Positions 19,487-27,043 of a DNA stretch of 27,043 nucleotides are shown here, piece by piece. The stretch's first letter is position 1, and each line of letters starts with the position of its first letter. The notes under the pieces are model-generated. The model was not told the origin of the DNA. It made no database searches and worked only from the letters and a program-made list of their open reading frames with translations. Origin of the DNA: Plantago elongata (taxonomy: Eukaryota > Streptophyta > Magnoliopsida > Lamiales > Plantaginaceae); assembly GCA_036897095.1 (NCBI GenBank), contig JAYMSP010002001.1, positions 1-27,043 of the forward strand, in the 5' to 3' direction. The translations under genes were made by a program, and so were the position numbers.

Positions 19487-20146
19487 ATCTGTTAATACGA
19501 AAATATATCGAATCTATCTTTATGTCTTGGAAATGAATCATAAAGCATCATTCCTAAGGTCTAAAGCCTCCAAGGTCCGACTCTAGTAACCTCTGAGGTT
19601 CGAGGACATCAAAGAATAGCCAAGACAAGACTTAATACCAAACTAGCATTGAGCCCGGATCAAATATCTAATCAAAAGACAAATAGGTCTGACCGTAAGT
19701 ACTTATAGACCAAGGACACCCAACCTTAAAAAGAACTGAGTGACCAAGATCATAATAATATATTACAATTGGCTTTGGAGTCACCATTTGAATCCCTCTC
19801 TTCGGATGTTGCTCCGATCCAAGAGCTACAAGCGAACTCTTAGTTTCTCCCCCATAATGACTAATCTACCCTTGAAAGTCTAAAAGAGAAATGAGTTAGG
19901 TCTTCATTATAACCCATGGGCCTAATAAGGTCTTGGTGATTCAATCTTAGCCTTTCACTTTGTGCAAACTGACGAGTCATTCCCTTTGTGGAAGAAGTAT
20001 ATAAATACTGCAAGCATGCTATGATAATGGTATATTACATCACCTTACACCTACATTACGAACATCTAACTTACATCATTATACGTAGTAGACATTCAAT
20101 CTCTCTTTTCCTGACCGTTTTAACTTCATCAAACAAGGTATCAAAG
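19487..20146 (+). mobile_element. LTR-like remnant with initiator-tRNA primer-binding site
   Basis: A plus-strand TATA box (TATATAAA, 19998-20005) is followed about 130 bp later by ...AAACA and then AGGTATCAAAG (20136-20146). The latter resembles the TGGTATCAGAG primer-binding site complementary to plant initiator methionine tRNA. This TATA-to-PBS layout is that of an LTR and its internal junction. The left edge at 19487 (TGTTAATACG) is tentative, chosen because it mirrors the ACA end. No gag or pol follows, so only the end of an element remains. Confidence 0.5.
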
Positions 20147-20392
20147 TTCTAAGCCCTTTCCAAAGCTATTTGTGTAGGAATTTCACATCCTAGACTACTT
20201 GATCAGGAGGAACTTATTTCCTTTGCTTAGGACCTTTGCATATTGGAACAAATATTGACTAGAGGACTTGTACTTGGATATTTTAGTGGACTTATCCTTG
20301 AGTTGGGGACTTTCCCTCAACATGATTCACATGTAATGGCACACGGGTCACACACTCTTTGTGAGTATGGAGGTGCACCAGAGGAGTCCCCG

Positions 20393-20541
20393 AAGAAAGT
20401 TGATAGAGTAGGAAAAATAGTTAATAAAGTATGTGAGATGGTGATAAAGTAATGAAAAAAGTAAATAAAGTATGATAAAGTATATAAAGTGAGAGGGAGA
20501 TTTTTCGTTTAAATGGAGAAGATGAAGTTGGGACGGAAGAA
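20393..20541. mobile_element. Truncated Stowaway-like MITE
   Basis: The interior 'aataaagta..tgagatg.tgataaagta' repeats and the end 'gatgaagttgggacggaa' match the Stowaway copy at 2258-2495 ('gagagatgatataaagta', 'aatgaagttgggatga'). The left terminal repeat (TACTCC...) is not present, so the copy is truncated or strongly decayed. Confidence 0.6.
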
Positions 20542-21051
20542 CTGTACAACACTTGTACATTCCAAAATAAATAAATCATATTAGTACCTACAAATTAAGC
20601 AAGTTTTACATTTTAGTTTTCAAGGTTTATATTTTGGTTTTGTCTAAATTTTAAGAAATATGATATGAAATAGTAGTAAGTAGAGGTTAGAAAGTAAGGG
20701 AGAGAAATTAAAAGGTAGGAAAGAGAGTGATTAACAATTAATAATTGGAGATATAGTGTAATGTCCTGCTTTCATAAAATAAAAAATATTAATTATCAGA
20801 TCATACTAGTTCGTCCCAGAGCAGATACTTTAAAATTCGTGGTCATTTAAAATCTTCGAAACTAAATCGCACTCGACGAATGGAGCGTTAAGAACAATAA
20901 ATAGCATGTTAGGAATACTTATTGGCATTTTGATCACTCAGCACAATGTCTTATCCTAGTTTTAAAAAGGTGTTTAGTACTCTAGGTTACTTAACCATTG
21001 TAAAGAAGAAATATACCAGGTTTGATAATTTTTAGAAACCTTGTAATAGGA
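20542..21051. other. Intergenic, no gene recognised
   Basis: AT-rich. A purine-rich stretch at 20675-20740 ('gaaagtaagggagagaaatt') is reminiscent of MITE interiors, but no ends were found. Confidence 0.4.
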
Positions 21052-22345
21052 TGTTAGGTCTCTGAATGTAATTTTTATTTAGCTCGAAGAAGACCAAGAA
21101 GGAGGCATCAGCGAAAAGGAGAATACCATTTGCACAAAGGTATCTGAAGACAAAGGAGGAAAGTATCCTCATACAGTTTCTTCCAGAAAGCTATGTATAG
21201 ACTTGTGTTTTGATTCACAAAACAAAGTCACAACCAAGTTTCTGAGAGATGGAACATGTGATACTTCAGAAAGCTACATGTATTCGTTAAGACTACAAGA
21301 CGAAATATAGTACACATCATTTAACGTTGGACATAAATGTCACTATCCTTCTGCGGATCTATCTGAAAATATATATACGCATGGGAGTACTAATTTCAAG
21401 ATATGAACGGATTGAATTTGAAATATTTCTAAAGGATACTATTCAAACGACTATCAAATTCACCTATAAATATCACCACTTAGAAGTTGAGAAATACACA
21501 CACGAATTACGATCATATCAACTATCAAGCAAGTATTCTCTCTAGCAGTCTTACTACAATTCTCCAAGCTATCTGTTGCGACTAACAATCTCGAGAATTC
21601 ACTAGTAGTTCTAAGTGTCCTGATCCTTCAACAAGTAGTGTAATTTATGAAAGAGTTGAATTATTGGACAACTATCTGAGATTCATTCTCTTGAACAAAT
21701 CTCACAAACTTGGGTCAGTTAAGGAGAACCTACCATATACTGAACAAGTATATTAAGTAGTGTCATTCCTTCAAGCTCTCTGAACATAGCTGAAAAATTA
21801 TAAAGAGAAGCTTACCTGACAATCAGCATATAACCAATACCATCAAGGCGTGGAGTATAAGAAGTACTTGATTTCGGAAATCAAGGAATAACTCCAAGGT
21901 TGTCTTGAGTACATGAAGTATTTAGCTCTAGGAGCTGGGGAATAACTCAGGGGGAACATTTGGTTGGGAACCATTTTTCATAGGAATCTTAGAATAGGAT
22001 CAATTGTAAGGAGAACTTAATTATCTGTTCTAGTGGATTCTAGGTCTCTGAAGGCCGAGTGGATTAGTTGGAGGATTACGCCACGTCCAGATACCGGTAT
22101 ACTTGCTGTGTTATTTACTTTATGTATTTACATTACAGCAACACACACACACATTTACTCTTGCTAAGCACAAACTCATTTATCTATTGCATAAAGACTT
22201 ACGCTCTCTGATTATAAGTATCAAATACCTACAAATATCTGAGAAATTGCGTTTATTGACAAAAGTTTAAAAAGCCTATTCACCCCCCGCCCCCTCTCTA
22301 GTCTTTTCCTTTGTTGTTATCTGGACCAACAAGTGGAGCAACAAA
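21052..22345 (+). mobile_element. Ty1/copia LTR (SIRE/Maximus-like) with damaged primer-binding site
   Basis: Candidate LTR 21052-22331 (about 1280 bp). It starts TGTTAGGTC and ends GGACCAACA, which are imperfectly inverted. A TATA box (CTATAAATAT) is at 21464-21473. The stretch 'cctattcacccccc' near 22275-22285, close to the LTR end, is characteristic of SIRE/Maximus copia LTRs as I recall them. The bases after the LTR read 'agtggagcaaca' where an intact element would have 'agtggtatcagagcaa', so the primer-binding site appears to have lost about 7 bases. No gag-pol follows; it is an LTR end remnant. Confidence 0.65.
22138..22153. repeat. (AC)n microsatellite
   Basis: A short 'acacacacacaca' run within the copia LTR. 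Confidence 0.8.
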
Positions 22346-22918
22346 TGCCAAATTGACTACTTGTAACTTACATGAGTTACAAACTTCAAGTTGAAGCAAA
22401 ACTTCTAGAAGGTGGAAGAAGTTGAACCAACAAAAACTTAGCTTATAAGGGCATTCCATTTGATCTTGGTTCAATTCACCAATCATGTCTACAAGTCACG
22501 CGCACCACTCACATACTAGTCAACTAGTTTCGTGGACAAATCTGGCCAGGATTTGCACTCAACTCATCTAGCTACACAACTTGAATACCAAGTAGGAACT
22601 ATTAGATTATAAACTAGAGACTATACTTGCTCTGAATCAATGTGATATAAAACCACTACACCTTCTAACTTTAAGCACGTATTCCTCACTAGCCCAAGGT
22701 ACGTTTTGGGTGTATAATATCGATATGAAGCTTTTATAAAATTGCTTACGAATATATATTTTATTTTTTTAATTAACAAATAATTAAGAAATGGTATCAA
22801 TGTAAATACACATTTTAAAGTATTATTTATTTCACTTTTTTCTTTATAATTTCCAACATATATATGAGGTTGCATCTTAAATTCTTAACGTGTCATATTT
22901 CTGACTATTTATGTACAG
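22346..22918. other. AT-rich spacer after the copia LTR
   Basis: May include decayed internal copia sequence near 22346-22500 and very AT-rich DNA near 22740-22860. No gene is recognised. Confidence 0.4.
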
Positions 22919-23339
22919 GATGGCATGAACCAATTGACTATTTAAGGAGGAACAGCAGAAGGCTTCCTGTGAGAGTTTACAGGCATTTAAGAAATATGTT
23001 TTCGGTGGCGTATTTACCAACTGCTAAATATGGTCTAATTCTACTAGTAGCAAACTGTAGTCTGGTTCAACTCAAGATAGTTGTGTAGAAGTTGGAAATG
23101 AATATGATGACTTCTATCATTTATTTTACTTTGAACTGATTGAGTTTGACTATGGAGTTGCCAGGTTGCTAAGGTCTTCAATTAACTTTTCATCTCCTTT
23201 ACGATCTTTTGTGAATCTCCGGCCTCTCAGAACTAGTAATTCATATCTCGAACATGATTTAGATATCCTTGCGACCGGCTGTCAGCAGGAGACAATATCT
23301 TGTTTCATATATAGCCTACAAGTGATTTTGCCAGAGTGA
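22919..23339 (+). pseudogene. Unassigned, possibly broken coding region
   Basis: After a good acceptor (tttatgtacag, ending at 22918) a plus-strand frame runs to a TAG at 23086 and includes WHEPIDYLRRNSRRLPVRVY and YLPTAKYG. A second frame opens at 23061 and runs 92 codons to a TGA at 23337-23339 with no ATG. It includes DSCVEVGNEYDDFY, LIEFDYGVARLLRSS and FVNLRPLRTSNSYLEHD. The two frames overlap at 23061-23088 and have balanced, non-repetitive amino-acid content. They may be one exon broken by a frameshift, or two exons. I do not recognise a family. No start or 5' exon is visible, so this is only a candidate. Confidence 0.3.
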
Positions 23340-23732
23340 ACATTGTTTGCAGGTGTAACATGTACACTTCAATGGACAAGTCTATCTCTTAACTTTTGTA
23401 CCCATTTCCAAGTCTAAAGATGCTATGATCGTTCATAAAGATAGAATAGTCATTAGCCGAACAATGATGATAATACATAATTTACCAGCAGCAGAAACTA
23501 TCAGAAGATGCATCTATTAGCCATAATTACCAAGTAGCATATCAGAAAAAGTTCATGTACAGTCTATGAACAGAAGAGAACAATGACTCTGTATCTTACT
23601 ATCTTAAAATTGACATCATTGAAATCAAATCCAAGATACGATCAAGATTATGTCTTACCAGAAGAACATCTACATTATGTCTTTCAAATTGCCAATCTCA
23701 TTCAAACACAATTGCAGCGCCAGTCTAGCTAC
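23340..23732. other. 3' flank of the 190-aa gene; no gene recognised
   Basis: Likely includes the 3' UTR of the minus-strand gene that ends at 23733. Nothing else is supported. Confidence 0.4.
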
Positions 23733-24305
23733 CTAATGGCCAAAAAGAAAGTGAGAGAACACATGACCAATCCGCGAATGCATAGCAACTCTGCAACTCT
23801 TCTTCTCGCAATCAGCCCCCTTCTTCTTTTTCTTCAACATCCTCGAATCCGTAGCTGAAACCAAAGGCACATCACATTCTCGTCTCCCCGTGTGATCATG
23901 TGCAACCGTAACTTCAACAAGAACATCCAAAGCATTGAATTTTTCAGGAACCGTCTTAACCATGTCCCGTACAGAAGACAGGACCTTCTTGATCATCCAC
24001 TCACGCCAGTAGTTGGACATGTTCCAGCCTGCGAGTTCCTTCTTGACAGCTTCGTGCGTGGTATCTGAGTACAAGATTTGAGGACGATCCACACGAACAG
24101 TGTTGAACATCAGCGGCTGCTCGTCTGAACGGGTACGATCTTGATTGGAAGTCGGAATCTTGAAGGTTGTTCGGCAGGAGAAGTTGATGGTGATGGAATC
24201 AACTCGTTTGATGTGAGCTGGAGTAATGGTGCTGGCGATTGAGCGTTCTTGTTGCTTCTTCAACTTCAAGGAAACCTGTTGATGACAACCGTCTTTATCC
24301 TCCAT
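23733..24305 (-). CDS. Uncharacterised 190-aa lysine-rich protein, single exon
   Basis: One intact frame, starting at the ATG at 24305 (MEDKDGCHQQVSLKLKK) rather than further upstream, because a TATA box lies 86 bp before it and the longer frame would begin above that TATA box. Visible blocks: ITINFSCRTTFKIP (about 48-61), FNTVRVDRPQILYSD (about 76-90), and FNALDVLVEVTVAHDHTGRRECDVP (about 132-156, given here as two joined motifs). A five-lysine run follows (KKKKK, about 168-172), then a His/Cys-containing tail. There is no signal peptide or membrane segment. I have a weak impression that the N-terminal part resembles plant RING-type E3 ligases whose RING would follow SATDS; no RING is present here, so it could be a truncated relative. 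Function is not assigned. Confidence 0.6.
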   Translation of the reverse strand: MEDKDGCHQQVSLKLKKQQERSIASTITPAHIKRVDSITINFSCRTTFKIPTSNQDRTRSDEQPLMFNTVRVDRPQILYSDTTHEAVKKELAGWNMSNYWREWMIKKVLSSVRDMVKTVPEKFNALDVLVEVTVAHDHTGRRECDVPLVSATDSRMLKKKKKGADCEKKSCRVAMHSRIGHVFSHFLFGH

Positions 24306-24390
24306 GATTGAGGTGTAACTGTATTGTATGTGGAAGAGAAGAGAGAAACAAAGAATCTGATTTACTTCTTTTTTCTCTTCTTTTGCTGTA

Positions 24391-24398
24391 TTTATATA
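24391..24398 (-). promoter_or_regulatory. TATA box of the 190-aa gene
   Basis: Minus-strand TATATAAA within 'caagtatataaatacagc', 86 bp upstream of the start codon. A pyrimidine-rich leader (ttctctcttctcttcc) lies between it and the ATG. The spacing fits a start site near 24362 and a 5' UTR of about 55-60 nt, which supports a transcribed gene. Confidence 0.65.
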
Positions 24399-25927
24399 CT
24401 TGCGCTTCAGGTAGTTAAGGTTTATTCTGATTCTATTGGGTATCGGCTTCATTATTCAATTTAGCTTAAGATTTACGACATTCACCATTTTGCATTTTGG
24501 GGGGAAAAGTAAATAAAATAAGTAAATAAAACAAATAAATATTTAGAGGGTCTTGGGAGACAACAATCTAAGAGAAATATAGAAAACTAACTTTAAATAC
24601 CTCCAAACCAAAAACTCTAAACCTACTGCAAGGGACGAAGTTTATTTATTTATACAAACACCCCCAAATAAAAGCTAGCTACTAAAACTACCGCAACCTA
24701 ACTAAGCAATATCATAAGGAAGATGTGCATTAATGAGAGATTTGAGAGGCGGACTGATGCTCTTAATTATATGCATACTGTTTTAAGCAATATCGAATGT
24801 TTATGAGTAAATATTTTTTTATGTATATTTATATTATTGGTATTCTTAGTAAAACATTTATATTCTATTTGTATAGAATCACAATTCAGGTAAGTTGCAT
24901 ATTTGTATAAAAAACAAGACAAAAATTCAATTTGAATTCAGGTAATTCAACTTCTGTTATATACCAAACAATCACTTAATGTTCTTTGTTTCAATTGTAA
25001 TGTTTATTCATCTTTTTTCGTCTCTCCATAAAATTGTCTCTCGTGAGACTTATTCACTGAGAGCCAGAAGTAGATCCTTAGAAATGGGTTAAACAGGTCA
25101 GTATATATAATCAACCATAACCCACATACTTCATAACTCATACAAAATCCCTTAAAAACTTAAAACTCAAAATTCATCTCTCTAAAAACATTAACTCGAT
25201 GAAAAAGCTGCAAATCACCGGAAAATATGTTCAATCTTCCCGAAAACAACATCACAAAGGTAAAATTGATATTTGATGATGTTCATCTCGAAATATATCT
25301 TTTCAAGCTCAAATTCAATCTAAATCGACTAAATCAAGCTCGAGATCAATAGCTAGAACCAACATCACAAAGGTACGAACAACTAGATCTTGACATAATT
25401 TATGTGCAATCGATGTTTATTTTACAATTGTAGTTGAAATTTCGATTTAGATATGAAAATCGTGTAACTGTTTCTTCATATGTACAGGCTAATCTGTATG
25501 ATGTTCCGACTTTTCTCAGTAATGTTCTTGCTTATATATAGAATGTCCAATTAAGCTGAGCACATGAACATATGTTCGAAAAATTTGTGTTTCTACTAAG
25601 ATTTGATTGTTTATCCATCGATCTAATCAGGAGATACTTGTATATAAGTTTCAATAACGTTTTGATTCAAATATAAATTAATGAATGGTTTTTTTTTCAC
25701 AATAGAAGTTGAGATTGGAAATAGATCATAAAAAATCGTGTGGAGAACTATTCAATGTTCTAGTTAAAATGTGTAATGGTGTGTGTTGAGGTAAAATCCC
25801 CAACCCTCGAGTATGTCAAACAGTCCTTAATATTGTCCAAGTTCAAGTGAATAATATCCAAAGCAAAGGTCTATGTCTCTTCCAAGTCGAGTTGCCTATG
25901 ATGTAGAAGTCCTGCACAAGTAGGTTT
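24399..25927. other. Intergenic, AT-rich; no gene recognised
   Basis: Contains a short hairpin GTCTC-TCGT-GAGAC (25036-25049), a repeated 15-mer AACATCACAAAGGTA at 25248-25262 and 25361-25375, and a loose repeat of 'acaat.gaagttga.att' with 'aaatcgtgt' near 25425-25470 and 25700-25742. These suggest repeat-derived DNA. No frame with a recognisable domain was found. Confidence 0.4.
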
Positions 25928-25948
25928 GGAGGGGGGAGGGGGGGTTGG
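25928..25948 (+). other. G-rich tract, candidate G-quadruplex or polypurine tract
   Basis: Runs of G of lengths 2, 6, 7 and 2 are separated by single A or TT. Such a run can form a G-quadruplex. Polypurine tracts also prime plus-strand synthesis just before a 3' LTR, and the next bases read 'tggagataag', but no LTR could be confirmed. Confidence 0.5.
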
Positions 25949-27043
25949 AGATAAGAATCTTAAGGCCTGGTTTACACGAGGTCAAACCGGTTAGGATACT
26001 TTACTCAAGAGTAATAGAAGGTCAACTCTGTATAAGTATGTAAGTTGGTTAGGATGTATTGAATCCAAAATTGCTTACCTTGATTGGAAATAATGTCTAA
26101 TTCTTCCAAAACGGTACTCTTTCAAATCCAAAGTATTTTCCTTTCTAAGCATTTTTCCAACTTTTGTCGGTTGAATACGCAACGCAAGGAGTCTACATTT
26201 GAGTCTTCTCCGTGGGAGCTATTTCTAATTATAGGAAATATAGTGATCTCCCCTTTTATTACAGTACAAGTCATACGCTATTTTAGTAGTACACGCAGTA
26301 CACAAGGATAACTCTACCTATAAGCTCTTTTTAAGGAAAGTAGGGTGCTATCTCTATATACCGCGATCTTTTAAAGAGTAAATAGCTTGTTGTAATATTT
26401 ATTTAATATTAATAAAAAGATGAGAGAATGAGAGCCTTATATATATAGGTTTCTTCCACAAATGGAAGGATGCCTAGATTGTGCCAAGTGGAAGGCACAA
26501 AATATGCCAACAAAGCTTAGTTAGGCCCATGACCTATAATGAAGACTTAGCCCACTTTCCTTGTGGGCTTTGTAGGAAAAATTAGGCATCTTGAGAGAGT
26601 TTTAGGGACTGCCGTAGTCCATAGTCCGAAGCTAGGGTCGAACCCCAGTTCCTTTGGACCTCCACCCCCTCTTCTTGGTTACCATATTCACTTGGTTCCT
26701 TTATATATGGTAAGATACTTTGGATTAATGTCATGGTCGGACCTCTAAAAGTCTTTCGGGGTGAGAGCTATGTCCGGACCTTTTCTATGTCTAGCGTCAG
26801 GTCCTTGGACATTCCATTGGTACTTCGAACCTTGCAGGGTACTGGTCGGACCTTGGAGCCTTGGACAGCCTTAAAATTCATTCCAAAGGAATCATTGACA
26901 GATTGGACATATTTTCGTATCAACATATGTCTCCCTAATTTTCAAGTATTTTAGTTGAAGATAGTTGTGGAACTATAGTTTAAAGTAGGAGTACATTTTC
27001 GTTTAATGCAACCTTTATAGAAAAAAAGATGTATGCATCCTAG
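25949..27043. other. Probable repeat-derived DNA at the right edge
   Basis: A TATA-like TTATATATATAGG near 26436-26448 reads as TATA on either strand. A perfect hairpin AGCCCAC-(7 nt)-GTGGGCT lies at 26549-26569. The motif 'gtcggacct' or 'gtccggacct' recurs near 26736, 26772 and 26846. This looks like LTR sequence, but no primer-binding site or LTR ends were found. The frames here carry no recognisable domain. Confidence 0.35.

Noticed and set aside
19320-19586. Plus-strand 88-codon frame
   Set aside because: It spans the esterase upstream flank and the edge of the LTR-like remnant, with no family resemblance.
22298-22486. Minus-strand 62-codon frame
   Set aside because: It crosses the copia LTR end and primer-binding site antisense, so it is unlikely to be a gene.
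23583-23858. Plus-strand 91-codon frame
   Set aside because: It overlaps the C-terminal coding part of the 190-aa minus-strand gene and shows no motif.
26084-26954. Three plus-strand frames of 61-75 codons near the right edge
   Set aside because: They fall in repeat-like DNA with recurring gtcggacct motifs and encode nothing recognisable.
1-27043. tRNA, rRNA, CRISPR arrays and operon-type systems
   Set aside because: No cloverleaf, rRNA signature or regularly spaced repeat was found by eye; genes have introns and plant families, so prokaryotic defence-type systems are not expected.

Overview
This is plant nuclear DNA, most likely from a eudicot. The genes carry short GT-AG introns, the intergenic DNA is AT-rich, and there are several classes of plant transposon (hAT, Stowaway, Ty3/gypsy and Ty1/copia LTR elements, a foldback MITE). 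The internal 'gataaagta' repeats of the Stowaway copies recall MITEs I associate with Lamiales; this is a weak lineage hint only. No bacterial, organellar or CRISPR features were seen.

Layout. The left edge (1-294) holds a minus-strand coding fragment resembling the NAM-associated C-terminal domain found in plant transposase-accessory proteins. From 1603 to 2966 lies a minus-strand F-box pseudogene split by a 766-bp hAT-type element with a perfect 8-bp target duplication; the hAT element itself carries a Stowaway MITE. From 4243 to 7975 lies the best gene in the window: a nine-exon minus-strand U-box protein kinase (USP-like domain, coiled coil, kinase, U-box; 813 aa predicted), with all exon joins in frame. 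From about 9100 to 12200 is a truncated, decayed minus-strand Ty3/gypsy element (one LTR, gag, first part of protease).

Next come two tandem SGNH/GDSL esterase paralogues of the isoamyl-acetate-hydrolysing type, both minus strand and with the same six-exon structure. The copy at 12478-14280 is decaying: it has a lost splice acceptor, a frame-breaking exon start and a 13-bp deletion. The copy at 16260-19142 is intact (250 aa predicted). Between them sits a foldback element of about 640 bp (15066-15706) that is nearly one complete hairpin.

The right third is mostly repeat-derived: an LTR-like remnant beside the esterase promoter (19487-20146), a truncated Stowaway (20393-20541), a Ty1/copia LTR with a damaged primer-binding site (21052-22345), an unassigned broken open region (22919-23339), and a 190-aa lysine-rich gene with a well-placed TATA box (23733-24305). 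The last 2.7 kb has no gene that I can support.

The genes do not form an operon or pathway. The window is best read as one receptor-like U-box kinase, one esterase tandem pair in which one copy is dying, one small unknown gene, and layered transposon insertions. I did not find evidence of a novel molecular system. The most informative structures are the nested insertion in the F-box gene and the stepwise decay of the esterase copy.
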